From: Lactarius indigo
Taxonomy: Eukaryota > Basidiomycota > Agaricomycetes > Russulales > Russulaceae
Length of the DNA stretch: 64,000 nt
Assembly (NCBI GenBank): GCA_025766275.1
Contig: JAFKAC010000005.1
Coordinates: forward strand, 1 to 64,000
Reading direction: 5' to 3'
The stretch's first letter is position 1. Every line of letters starts with the position of its first letter. Positions 11,091 through 21,400 of this stretch are shown in pieces. A program made the position numbers and the translations under genes. The notes under the pieces were generated by a model. That model saw only the letters and a program-made list of their open reading frames with translations, made no database searches and was not told the DNA's origin.

Positions 11091-12763
11091 AAATCCTGGT
11101 CTAAGGCATAGTAGCGTCTCTTTTCATCCTCAGTCATGCCTTGGACGAGTGCATGGGCTTGTCGGACTTTATCTTCGGTTGTGGTAGTAGCCACTGATGA
11201 GGTGCTTGCTTCTGGGGTGTATGGGGGTGCAGTGTCCGCTTCTTGGGTATCTGTGGCTCTGGCTTTGGTTTGGTTGATGGTGTTTTGTCGTTGACAGTTC
11301 CTAGCCATGTGTCCCTGCTGTCTGCATTTGAAGCAGCGTCCTTCTTTCATGAGGGTTTTCTTTTCTTCTTCGGTAAGCTTCTTAAAGGGGGTGGAGGTGG
11401 TGGCATCTACATCCATCGCATTTGGGTCTCGCTTTGGTCGTCCTTGGTGGACGTTCTGGGTTGGTCCTGGGTTTCTATTCCCTGGTCTGGCTTTTAGCAG
11501 CTTCCAGCGTTGGTGTTCTGCTCTGGCAGCGGTTTGCCACTCGTCCATGGTGTTTGGGATGGTGGTTCGCATAAGGCAAGCACGATACAGTCCTGTGGGT
11601 AGTCCTCTTTTGAAGAATTCCACCGTTCCAGGGGCATCTCTTGCCCATCCTGCTATTCCTGCAAGGTGTTCGAAGTCGAGGATGTAACTGTCCAATGCTC
11701 CACCCTGCATCGTCAGATTGATGAGCTTCTGGTAGGCTCTTTCTTTGTTTAGAGTGTCGGTCCAGTCTCTGTCGAAGGTGTCGAGAAAACCGTCCCAAAG
11801 ATCTTTGCTGTTTTTAGTGAGGGCTTTGGTGGGGTCTGCTAGTGCCGCTTCCATGTCATCTTCGGTTTGGTTGACCCACAGTTGTACACCGGGTCCTTTG
11901 AACATTGTAAGGGCGAATAGTACTCGTGCATAAGGTTCTTTGATGAGTTCATTCTCGCTATTTAACTTGATATATCGTAGTAGTTCTCTTTTGAACTGAC
12001 CACTCTCTGTTCTATCTCCGGTGAACGGAGTAGGGGGTGCCCCTTTGAGTCCCCCTGAGCTCGTTGTTGGTGTTCCTCCTGTTCCAGCGCTTGAGCCGGT
12101 ACCTGTGCCAGTGCCTGTGGCGTTTATGGCTGACATGACAAGTGTTGGCTGTGGTGTGATGGGGATCTGGGGTGGTTCGACTGGGGAGGGCAATCTGATT
12201 GGTGGTAGTGGGGCTGGGAATCCTTCTTCCGCTGGGGATGGTTCTATCCAGATAGGAATAGTGGGGCTGGCTTGTGACGAAGCTTGTGTGGGTACTGTGA
12301 TGTCTAGGCGGTGTTCTGAGGAGTGGGATAGTTCTGAGTGTGATTCCGCTTCGTCTGAGCTGGGTTCTTCTTCTGATGAGTCTTGTTGTAGTCCGTATGT
12401 TCCCCTAGTGTTTCTTGGTGCTGAGGATGATTGTTGTGTGGGCGTTTCTGGGTTCTGTTCGTCTTCTTCGTTCCACCAGCCTAGTCCTTCAGCAAATCTG
12501 TGTGGTGTGATGTTTATGGCTCTGGTGTGGTATGTGTTCTGAAAGTATCGGAGGATGTACCAGTTGTTGTTGATGAATTCCACTGGTCTGAGTTCGCCTT
12601 TGATGAGGCACTTGTAACAAGGTGGTCTTCCTGATGTTGTGGCCCAGCGAGCTCCTTTTCCTAGTTGACTGCTTTTAACGTGGTGTGGGAGGTCGTCTTG
12701 TGTTCTGATTGTGACTGGGGTCCAATCGTTGTCTGATTCAAAGGTGACACTGATGCTAGCCAC
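11072..12763 (-). CDS. gag: Family C gag (non-AUG N-terminal extension)
   Basis: An open frame of 563 codons without stops. The first possible start is a GTG at 12761-12763 in context ATCGTGG. The first in-frame ATG is at 12134-12136 (residue 210, VMSAINATG). Residues 1-200 hold the ELRPVEFINNNWY motif shared with family A and a Ser/Glu-rich acidic region. A Gly/Thr-rich linker (220-240) precedes the capsid-like part (PPTPFTGDRTESGQFKREL onward). One CCHC nucleocapsid knuckle, CFKCRQQGHMARNC, is near residue 480. Gag ends 19 nt inside pol, with a T-run (GAT TTT TGC) where a -1 shift could occur. The start choice is uncertain: either GTG or the internal AUG. Confidence 0.85.
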   Translation of the reverse strand: MASISVTFESDNDWTPVTIRTQDDLPHHVKSSQLGKGARWATTSGRPPCYKCLIKGELRPVEFINNNWYILRYFQNTYHTRAINITPHRFAEGLGWWNEEDEQNPETPTQQSSSAPRNTRGTYGLQQDSSEEEPSSDEAESHSELSHSSEHRLDITVPTQASSQASPTIPIWIEPSPAEEGFPAPLPPIRLPSPVEPPQIPITPQPTLVMSAINATGTGTGTGSSAGTGGTPTTSSGGLKGAPPTPFTGDRTESGQFKRELLRYIKLNSENELIKEPYARVLFALTMFKGPGVQLWVNQTEDDMEAALADPTKALTKNSKDLWDGFLDTFDRDWTDTLNKERAYQKLINLTMQGGALDSYILDFEHLAGIAGWARDAPGTVEFFKRGLPTGLYRACLMRTTIPNTMDEWQTAARAEHQRWKLLKARPGNRNPGPTQNVHQGRPKRDPNAMDVDATTSTPFKKLTEEEKKTLMKEGRCFKCRQQGHMARNCQRQNTINQTKARATDTQEADTAPPYTPEASTSSVATTTTEDKVRQAHALVQGMTEDEKRRYYALDQDFCDANL

Positions 12764-12950
12764 GATTGTGGTCTGTCTTGGGTGCTGATTTGTGTAAAGG
12801 GATGGCTGAAGTGGCTTCTTGTGTCAAGGAGGATCCGTCGCCCGGCTATGCCGTCGTTTCTGGGTTCTGTGGAGTGTCTGGTTGTTGGCTGATGCGTCCT
12901 CTTGGATCGTCGCCCACTCTGCTGTGTGGCAGTAGTGTCTTGGGTGTTGT

Positions 12951-12961
12951 AGACTTGGCTT
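12951..12961 (-). promoter_or_regulatory. Self-priming primer binding site, family C
   Basis: The minus-strand 11-mer AAGCCAAGTCT is one base inside the 5' LTR. It is exactly complementary to AGACTTGGCTT at 13304-13314 in the LTR. The match ends at 11 nt on both sides. Confidence 0.8.
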
Positions 12962-12962
12962 A

Positions 12963-13539
12963 TGTTACGCCCTAGCAGGGGCGTGGGTTCTAGGGGTTCT
13001 GAATCACACAAGTATCAAGCGAAGACTTCTGTTGTCTTATTGCTATGAAATACGAGTGATAAGGTGTGGCACAAGGTGCAGCACTACTCTGTAATGTAGG
13101 ACTCCTCGTCCGAAGTGTCTAACACTTCTCTACACTTGATCTTGCTAGTGCACAGAGTATAACAGGTGTAACGCGTTGATATAGTTCAACTGCAAAGACT
13201 TCGAAGTGTCCCGATCAGGGACCGAGGTAGGGGATGCACAAGAAGAGAGGGATAAGGCGAGGTCACACCAAAGTACGGAGGCAAAGTTGCTAGATTGCAA
13301 ACGAAGCCAAGTCTGGCTTCCTACGGTCTATGGTACAGGTTTATATAGGACAAGGTTCCAAACAACATGAACACAAGTCCACACAATATCAAAGAGACTA
13401 AACGGAGTAAACAGAAGTTCGGATCAAAGAAACAGCGCCACTAGTAACAGTAGCTCCTTTGGTAACAAGGTATAGTACAAAGGGGGAAGGCAGGGTGGAG
13501 ACATACTGTGACTTAGGTCCGAAGCGTCGGATCATAACA
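12963..13539 (-). repeat. Family C 5' LTR, 577 bp
   Basis: On the minus strand it runs from TGTTATGATCCG to GGGCGTAACA. It contains the TATA box, the predicted transcript start and a short hairpin around it (GAAGCCA ... TGGCTTC). Confidence 0.9.
13304..13347 (-). promoter_or_regulatory. Family C LTR promoter: TATA box and predicted transcript 5' end
   Basis: On the minus strand TATATAAA begins at 13347 and AGACTTGGCTT begins at 13314, 33 nt later. Complementarity of that 11-mer to the primer binding site marks it as the likely 5' end of the RNA. Confidence 0.7.
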
Positions 13540-14793
13540 CATCCCCCGATTTGGATCAACTACTCCTGACTGGAATAGCTTCTCCATGCTCAAACAATGT
13601 AGTGTATTTTATGTCAATTCATTCAGCAACCAGGACAATTATCTCAGATTTGCATAGGTAGTTATAGTATCGGATAATCCATTCTCATTGAATGGCGAGT
13701 GAATGTCAATAGGCAGCGCATAGTAGAATTTACGTGAGTTTATTATAATTTAGCCGGTGTTTATCTGGTCCGCTAGCTAAGATTGACTATTGACACATAG
13801 TCTCCATTACTATAGTTCCTTGATCAATTACACGGGCATTACCTCTCGCACTTTCCCTGACACGCCACTGGAGTGATACTATTGCAGTGTGCCGCCAATG
13901 TGAGACCAAGGACATCCTAAGACCCTTCTCCATGTCACCCGCCTCCGGTATCATCGATCGCCCTTCAAATGGTATGGAGCTCGAGTACATATCGTGGGTT
14001 CATTTTCTTACTCTCCTCTAGCCAGTATTTGGTCCTCACCGAGGCAGTGAGGTGGCCGGGTCTGAGTACCGCAAATTGCTAGTAATAGTTTAGCCGTAAA
14101 CTAGACGACATCTTACCAAGCACAACTTATGTGATCTTATGGTCAACTATTGATGCATTATTCCCATTACTTCCCATATCACTAATTTATACGGTCTTAC
14201 CTCTCGCTAGCGTGGGAGGTTTTCCCTGATGCTATGAGTCATCACATCTACGCCTTCACCTCGTTCGCTGATGCACTCATTTTTAGGGTGTGGATCTCAA
14301 GGGGGTTGCGGAAGTGTAGTTAGATATAGGGGGTACAAAAATCTCATAAGGCTGATGGGGAAAGGGGGGTAGGTATTTACATAAGTGAGTGCCTATCCAA
14401 ATATGGTATTACATTCTCGCACCTACTAAATACAGCAATCGGCTTGGTAATTCACTGCTACTTTTTGCTGTCTGGCCCCAACTCTCCCAGCCCGTCCTCA
14501 GGCTCTCCATCTTCAGTGCAATCTGGAGTCTTGCCTCATTTTGACGCTCTCTTCTCTCCACCCCCATCAACTACACCTTTTCTCTCTCACAGACAATAGT
14601 AGACTTTTTCCTTTAGATTTCGGACTTTTGAGTGCAATGAGCCTAATCTCTTGTGTTCCCCAACGTGCCCCAATTGCACGCGGCCTTAGAGATTCAAACA
14701 CAACACGTTCCCAACTCTGGCGGTTACCTCTGTAAGGTTTCGCACCATGCAGAAGCGTGCGCGACCATTTGCGACCACCCTCATTCCATGGGC
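13540..14793. other. Spacer between the C and B elements
   Basis: About 1.25 kb between the right end of C and the TSD of B. Only short open frames occur and none resembles a known protein. I see no LTR ends or repeats. It is probably host intergenic DNA. Confidence 0.5.
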
Positions 14794-14798
14794 TCTGT
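14794..14798. repeat. Target-site duplication of element B (left copy, TCTGT)
   Basis: TCTGT here matches TCTGT at 46797-46801, immediately outside the other end of B. Confidence 0.88.
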
Positions 14799-15517
14799 TG
14801 TAACGTTACAGTAGGAATGTTCAGCTCGGCGTGAGCAAGTCTGGTCTTTCTATGTCAATGAGCGAGGGTTCAGCCAGTAATGGCAAGTTTTAAGTGGTTA
14901 ACAAGGATCTCAGAGTATGACACAATACTCAAGATGTGAGTGGAGTTCAAGGGGGGTTCAAGAGGTTCGACGGTTCAGCAGAGAGTTACCCCAAGGGAAT
15001 GGGAAAACAATGTATACTGTGATGGTAAAGAAGTCGAGTCTAAGGATACAAGCTACCTAGGGCCACAACTTATATAGAAAAGGGTTTGTTTGTGCGGAAC
15101 AAACAAATGGTGCAATCTGCAGCAAGCGTGAGAAGTAACACAGCAATCTGCAGCAAGCGTGAGAAGAAAGTACAGCAATCCACAGCAGGCACGGGAAAAA
15201 GAAGAAAGTGTGCACAGCTATCTGCAGTAAGTGTGAGAAGAAACGAGGATATAAAAGGCAAGTGAGACATGTCTCAGTTTTAACAAAAGTGAGACACCTG
15301 CCATAAAAGGGTGCATTTAGCCCAAGTATAGTAGTAATAAAGACTTATAAGGACAATGAGTGTCTCATTGTCTCACTTTGCACTAGGAGAGAATCTTAAG
15401 GCTCCTAGTGCGCAGCAAGTCCGAAAAAGGGAAAGCCAAGAAAGGAAAGACTTTCCCACGAACGCAAGTGTAAGTAAGAAATTAAGGTAAAGTTGAAAAC
15501 AAGTCCAGTCCGTAACA
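14799..15517 (-). repeat. Family B 3' LTR, 719 bp
   Basis: On the minus strand it starts TGTTACGGACTGG and ends ACGTTACA. It matches the 5' LTR (685 bp). The length difference is an extra copy of a tandem unit containing GCAATCTGCAGCAAGCGTG at 15110-15165. TATATA is at 15071-15076 and the transcript-start 11-mer at 15031-15041. Confidence 0.9.
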
Positions 15518-15554
15518 TTACCCTCCCTTCAGAGTCCTTGTCACCTCGACGTCC

Positions 15555-15901
15555 CTAGAAACGATCTGTGCCAGGCTCAGGGTCATCAGTCTGTACAAGG
15601 TCATTGTCAACCCAGTCAGAGTTGTAGTTCTCCGCAATGATCTCCCGGCAGCGATGAGTGCGAAGGAACTGGAAGTGTCTGCAAACTCCGCACTTCCAGC
15701 ACTGCTCATAGACAGGGCAGCGGATCTCGGCATGTCCGGGGTCATTCCTAAAACACTTGCCGCACCACTTGTTGGCAGCATCTTCTTCTCCCGGTTGTTC
15801 TTCAAGCCGGCGCCATAGGCACTTGTTGGGCCAGTGGCCTGCACTCTGGCAATGGTAGCAGTACCGCTTGGTTCGAGGGCAGTTGAAGCTGCGATGGAAG
15901 C
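15555..15901 (-). pseudogene. Family B pol tail: zinc-knuckle array (3' piece)
   Basis: The last 115 or so codons of B pol, cut from the rest by A1. It encodes the second half of one knuckle, then a complete one (CYHCQSAGHWPNKC), then CGKCFRNDPGHAEIRC and a third cysteine cluster (CWKCGVC...HRC). It ends in an acidic stretch and a TAG at 15555-15557. The frame is open from the A1 insertion point to the stop. The upstream half of the broken knuckle (CWRCDS) is at 32184-32200. Confidence 0.85.
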
Positions 15902-15906
15902 GACTG
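15902..15906. repeat. Target-site duplication of A1 (left copy, GACTG)
   Basis: GACTG here and at 32179-32183 flank A1. Both copies lie within one CCHC codon block of B. Confidence 0.88.
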
Positions 15907-16428
15907 TGTCATGATTGGACTGGTACGACTGAATACGACTGTGAACCCTTACTGTACCGGTTGTCACTACGGCGGTAAGGTATATTAGCGACAGACTTAT
16001 CTACGGTAGCGCGGTGATACGATAGCACGATAGGAGATACGGTACTGATAGCTGACTGAGAACGGACGCCACTGATACTAGTACTAGTAGTACTAGGGTT
16101 TGAGATACTTACGCAATACGTCGGACGCTACTTTACAATGACTCATAGCAGCGCTTGAAAGCCTGCTCGACTTGTATTTATAGTGTCTCGTGAAGACCAA
16201 GATACGCCATCTTGGTCTTCTTGAATCATCACTTGTCTTTCTTTCTTTTGCCTATCCACTTTCTATTCATCTTCGCATTATCAAGCAGCAAGGACTTGTC
16301 GGTGTGCCTCCGAGCATTCACTAAGACAAGAGCACGGACCTTCGTGTCGTCGTGCTGACATTGGATTATTCACTAAGTAGTTACCGCCACCTGAGCTCAA
16401 GTCGAGCTAACGTCGTGACGACGTTACA
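15907..16428 (+). repeat. Family A 5' LTR of A1, 522 bp
   Basis: It begins TGTCATGATTGG, more diverged than TGTTACGTTTC of other copies, and ends GACGACGTTACA. TATTTATA at 16175-16182 is 34 nt upstream of the predicted transcript start ATCTTGGTCTT at 16209-16219. Confidence 0.88.
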
Positions 16429-16430
16429 TT

Positions 16431-16441
16431 AAGACCAAGAT
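16431..16441 (+). promoter_or_regulatory. Self-priming primer binding site of A1
   Basis: AAGACCAAGAT, 2 nt after the LTR. It is the exact 11-nt complement of 16209-16219. Confidence 0.8.
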
Positions 16442-16447
16442 CCCATC

Positions 16448-18499
16448 GTGGCCGTAACAACAAGAGATCAGTGGACGAATTTTCGTCCCTATTCGCTCCC
16501 AAGAAGAGGAGAACGCAACGTCCCTATGCGCTTTTTACAAGCTGCTAGTTGGAGGGAAAGACAAGAGGAAAGCGGATACTTTGTAGAATTCAACGGACCA
16601 ACCAGGTTCCGCCCAGTTGAGTTCAACTTCGATCATTTGTGCTGGGTAGAGGTTACGTGGAACCCCATAGACTCTCAGTGGGACGCAGTACGACCAGCAG
16701 GACCCAATTATCATTGCGATATCGACGCGCGAGAACTCAACAGTCGAGCCGACTGGGGCCCTATTGACGGGCAAATAAGAGAACACTCTACTGGGGAAGT
16801 AGTGTCGGAAGAAGAAAGCCAAGAAGACGAAGGGCAAGAACCGGAGCAAACGGAGACTAGCGGAGGAGCAATACAAGATCTCCTTCTTGAACGAGCTGAG
16901 TCCGCCCATATCACAGAACCAGAACCAATTCACATCCGATCACCAGCCATTATGGCAACTATCACGCAAGCTATGGAGGAAGTGGCGCTCGAAGAATCAC
17001 ACGCCATACGAGCAGAGGCAAGAGAAATACTCATGCCCATCAACCCAGAGACCGGAAGACGAATGACGGCCGACGACGCTGCAATATTTCGAGCAATAGG
17101 GTCTGACAGAGGAGACCCACCGTCCGGAAGACCCATCGCACTGGAACTACCTCCAGGAATAGGCGGACCCAGTGGGGACCCGCCACCGCCGCCAGGAGGG
17201 GGAGTCCCATTCGACATACGAAGAACCGAGCCACCGCGAAGACCACCCAGTGGACTGCCAGGAGGAGGCGGCGGAGGCGGAGACGGAGGAGGAGGCGCCG
17301 GCGGAGGAGGAGGACATCATAACGAAAAACTCACCGGCGAGCCACCTTCCATTTTTGATGGAGACAGACTCAAAATAGACCAATTCCTGACACAGTGGCA
17401 CGTATACTGGGGCATGAATTTGGACGCCCCCATCATGCGAAATGACTACAGGAGGTGTCTCCTGTTCCTATCCTACATCAAAGGCGGAGCAGTCAGCGAA
17501 TGGGTACTATCCTTCCTGAATTGGCTCAATCGACAAATACAACGAGGGATCAGCCCCTACACTCCAGCGCTCTGGGAAGCCGTTGCCGACGGTTTCAGTC
17601 AGCGCTTCGAAAATACGCTAGAACGAGAGCAAGCCCAAGCTATACTACGCAAAGGCTTTAAGATGACGGGCAAGGACATTGATAAGTACGTCAATGACTT
17701 TGAGCAGCTCGCACGGAAGGCTCACTATCGCCTCAACGAACCACAAACTATCGACCTTTTTACATTGGGTTTGCCCAAGGAACTTTTCAAAAACGCATTC
17801 CAGTTTGATGACCCTGTCACGTTTGACGACTGGAAAAGGGCCGTCCTCAAGCGGCAGAAGAACTACATACACCTCAAAGCGAGGCTCAACAAGTACAAGA
17901 ACACGACGACGCAACCAAAGAAACAAAGCGGCAATGCGGGATGGGCCCTTCTGCAAAACTTACCACAAACTAACCCCTGGGCAATGGATACTTCGGCCGA
18001 CCGCACTAAAGTAAGATTAGCAGGGTCCGAAGATATCGATTTCAACAAACTGCCGCATCACAACTGGCCTGCGCCACCATTCCCACCACGGGGAGGACCC
18101 GGAGCTAGAGGACAAGGAAGGGGAGGATCTCGAAGGGACTTAAGGAACGTCCTTTGTTATAATTGTCATGCTCCAGGACACCTCTCACGAAACTGTCCAC
18201 ACCCACGCACCCAGCAACCATGGCCGGCCGCTCCGTCCAACAGTCGTATGACCGAGACCACCGGATTTCCCCAAGGACCGACATCACAATATGCGCCTTC
18301 GCAGTACGCACCTTCGCTGCCGGGATACATGTCGCCAACACCAAGCATAACACCCGCGCCCCAAATCAACGCAGCAAGCACGAAGACGGCCGGAGAACAA
18401 GTGAAGGAATGGCTCACGCAGGTGGCTAATAGCACGGATGAGGTGAAACACCTCATACTCCAAGACCTGTGGGGAAAGGAGGGTTTTCGGGATGCCTGA
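16448..18499 (+). CDS. gag: Family A gag (A1)
   Basis: An uninterrupted frame of 683 codons. It begins at a GTG (16448) only 6 nt after the primer binding site in context ATCGTGG. The frame has a TAA just upstream, so no earlier start is possible. The first Met conserved in the family is at 16952 (residue 169, IMATITQAMEEV). An earlier ATG at residue 27 is private to this copy. Then come a Pro/Gly-rich hinge (about 240-285) and the capsid-like region (LTGEPPSIFDGDRLKIDQF ... LNRQIQRG ... FENTLEREQAQAILR). A CCHC nucleocapsid knuckle CYNCHAPGHLSRNC is near residue 570. The C-terminal LILQDLWGKEGFRDA overlaps pol. Confidence 0.88.
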   Translation: MAVTTRDQWTNFRPYSLPRRGERNVPMRFLQAASWRERQEESGYFVEFNGPTRFRPVEFNFDHLCWVEVTWNPIDSQWDAVRPAGPNYHCDIDARELNSRADWGPIDGQIREHSTGEVVSEEESQEDEGQEPEQTETSGGAIQDLLLERAESAHITEPEPIHIRSPAIMATITQAMEEVALEESHAIRAEAREILMPINPETGRRMTADDAAIFRAIGSDRGDPPSGRPIALELPPGIGGPSGDPPPPPGGGVPFDIRRTEPPRRPPSGLPGGGGGGGDGGGGAGGGGGHHNEKLTGEPPSIFDGDRLKIDQFLTQWHVYWGMNLDAPIMRNDYRRCLLFLSYIKGGAVSEWVLSFLNWLNRQIQRGISPYTPALWEAVADGFSQRFENTLEREQAQAILRKGFKMTGKDIDKYVNDFEQLARKAHYRLNEPQTIDLFTLGLPKELFKNAFQFDDPVTFDDWKRAVLKRQKNYIHLKARLNKYKNTTTQPKKQSGNAGWALLQNLPQTNPWAMDTSADRTKVRLAGSEDIDFNKLPHHNWPAPPFPPRGGPGARGQGRGGSRRDLRNVLCYNCHAPGHLSRNCPHPRTQQPWPAAPSNSRMTETTGFPQGPTSQYAPSQYAPSLPGYMSPTPSITPAPQINAASTKTAGEQVKEWLTQVANSTDEVKHLILQDLWGKEGFRDA

Positions 18500-21400
18500 A
18501 CCCGTCAGTCTGGGTGAGGGCCTTACATTGTAACTCTGTAATCGTGACAACACGCTATCAATCATTGCGAATCCCAGTAACTGTCCGAACGGAGTGCCAA
18601 ATGACTGAAACCAACGTACTGGTCGACTCCGGAGCGACCGACAACTTCATCCGACCAAGTATGGCAAAACGGGCAGGAATCCCGGTTTACCCACTAGAAA
18701 CGCCGCGCAAGATATGGAACATAGACAATACGGAAAATAAAGCTGGGTTAATCACTCATTATGTTAACCTAGAAGTGAAAACACGTGGGCAGATAAAGAA
18801 GATGACTTTCCTGGTTACGGACCTCGGAAACGAAGACATCGTACTTGGCTACCCCTGGCTCAGCGCCTTCGAACCTACTATTCAATGGGCCACAGCAACG
18901 ATACACCCTGATATGCAGCCCGTAGTGCTAGCCATCACAGAGGCGCTACTCACAACAACCGCTGCTCGAGCCCTGATAGTGGCTGAGAAAGAAGACATCG
19001 TACAAGAACTAGAAGAAGAGACGTGCGCTAGAGCCACTACCTCGACGGAGCTGGCCATACAAGCAAAACAGCAACAAGCAACGATCATACTGCCCCCGGA
19101 ATATGCTGCATTCAGCAGACTGTTCAGCGAGCAAGCCTCGCACCGCTTCCCCCCGGCTTGGCCGTGGGATCATGCGATCGACTTCAAACCATCCGTGCCG
19201 GCCGCCATAGACTGAAAAATATACCCCATGACGCAGAAAGAAGAGGGCGAACTTAAGGAGTTCTTGGACGAGAAGCTGAAACAGGGCTACCTACGCCCTT
19301 CCATCTCCCCGTACGCATCGTCCTTCTTCTTTATTAAAAAGAAAGACGGAAAGCTACGACTGGTCCAGGACTACCGGGTTATCAACTCGCACACCATCTG
19401 CAACCAATACCCACTACCACTCATTCAAGACCTCATTCTCGACCTCAGCAACGCCCACATTTATACCAAGCTCAACATTCGATGGGGATACAACAATGTA
19501 CGTATTCGTGACGGAGACCAGGAGAAAGCAGCATTCAAAACCAAATTCGGCCTCTTTGAACCCACGGTCATGTTCTTCGGCCTCACCAACTCCCCCGCAA
19601 CTTTCCAAGCGATGATGAACCACATCTACCGGGACATGATAGCAAAGCATGAACGCCTTGGAACCACGATACGTGTCTATATGGATGACATCGGAATCGC
19701 CACTCACTTCGATTATGACCTTGTAGCCCACGTCGCAGCGGTGCGTGATGTCCTCCACGTCGCGGAAGAACATGATTTGTACTTCAAATTGGAGAAGTGC
19801 CTATTTCACCAGCCGCGAATGGATTACCTGGGGGTAATCCTTGAAAGGGGGGTGACTCACATGGATCCCGTAAAAGTTCAGGGCATCAAAGACTGGCCAA
19901 CACCCACAAAAGTCAAAGACGTTCGATCCTTCCTCGGTTTCTGTAACTTTTACAGACTATTCATTCGCGGCTTCGCCAATCACGCCAAACCACTCACTAG
20001 ACTAACGCGAAAAGATGAAGAGTGGCGATGGACAAGCGAAGAAGACAAGGCATTCAACACGTTGAAGAATCTCGTAACCGAAGAACCAGTCCTGGTGCAC
20101 CCGGTGCTTCAAGACCCGTTCGAATTAGAAGTCGATGCATCAGGATATGCGGTGGGAGCAGTCCTATTACAGAAAAAGTCTGACAGAAAGCGACACCCCA
20201 TAGGATACTACTCCACAACACTCTCAGAAGCGGAGTGAAATTACGACATTTACGACCTGGAGTTGCTGGCAATCGTCAAAGCGCTCAGAAATTGGAGGCC
20301 GTTACTCGCAGGAGCCCCACACAAGATCAAAATTTACTCGGACCACCTCAATCTACAGTACTGGAAGTTGCCACAGAAGATTAGCCGACGGGTTGCTAGG
20401 GAAGTGCTTGAACTCTCCGAGTATGACTTTGAGATTCACCACATCAAAGGAAAGAACAACGGAAGAGCGGACGCCTTATCAAGATGACCTAACTACGACC
20501 AAGGGGCGGAAGACAACAGCAAGGTCGTCATTCTTCCCCCCGAAGTCTTCGTGAGAACCCTCAATGCGGCGCGCACCCTCGTTGCGAACCCAAATTTACA
20601 ACAACCGCGTCATCAACAAGACGAAGAAGTTATCAAAATGTGGGTAGACCCCCATCGACTCAAGAAGATACAAGGAGAATGGTATAAAGACGGCAGGTTC
20701 GTAATAACCAGACCCGCATTGACACATCACGTACTAATACATGATCACCACGACCTACCAATACACAGCCATCCGGGAATCGCGAGAACCCAACGAATCT
20801 TGGAATGACACTACTGGTGGCCGCGGCTGCGACGAGACGTATGCGAATATGTACAAGGGTGCGCAGAATGTCAACGAAACAAGGTGAACACTCGACCCAT
20901 ACGGGCAGCGCTACATCCTATTACGCCAATACTGGAAGCCACGCCGTTTTACACGGTGGCGATGGACTTCATCACAAAATTACCCCCGTCAAAAGGATAC
21001 GATAGCATATTAACCGTCACCGACCACGACTGCAGCAAAGCCTCTGTATTCATTCCGTGCAGAGAAGAAATCACGGCAGAAGAAACGGCCGCTCTGTACG
21101 TAACCCATGTCTTCAAACGTTTTGGATTACCGCGCAAAATCATCAGTGATCGCGACCCGCGCTTCGTGTCGAAGTTCATCCGCGAAGCGTGCAGAATCCT
21201 AGGGATTCAGCAGAACATATCAACAGCGTATCATCCACGCACTGACAGACAGTCTGAAAGGACTAACCAATGGCTGGAGCAATACCTGCGCTTCTGGGTG
21301 AATGAACGTCAAGATGACTGGACAGCTTATCTGCCAATCGCCGAATTCGCGCATAACAATTGGCCGCACGAACACACCAAGCAGTCGCCGTTTCAACTTC

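Larger units (their letters stand above)
5707..13539 (-). mobile_element. Family C Ty3/gypsy element (nearly complete)
   Basis: On the minus strand from the right: 5' LTR (12963-13539), primer binding site, long AUG-free leader, gag, pol, tail, polypurine tract (6162-6174) and a 3' LTR interrupted at 5707 by A4. The missing part of the 3' LTR (equivalent to 12963-13082) should lie left of A4, outside the window. The two LTR copies differ at only a few positions by eye, so insertion is moderately recent. The flanking 5 bp at the right end is CACAT (13540-13544). Confidence 0.88.

Noticed and set aside
12661..13011. A 116-codon frame in the leader of the C element as a separate upstream gene.
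   Set aside because: It starts with GTG, overlaps gag in another frame and part of the LTR, and has no family motifs. It is more likely a by-product of the AUG-free, stop-poor leader.
13787..14735. Small frames between C and B as genes.
   Set aside because: They have no recognisable domain, no introns with conserved coding on both sides, and lengths expected by chance.
15100..15240. Short repeats (GCAGCAAGCGTGAGAAG) that might suggest a CRISPR-like array.
   Set aside because: They are irregular, without constant spacers, and lie inside a eukaryotic LTR.
15518..15967. The 149-codon minus-strand frame as the gene product at this place.
   Set aside because: The neighbouring frame encodes the zinc knuckles and joins the B pol frame across the TSD. 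The 149-codon frame is a shadow and crosses into the A1 LTR.
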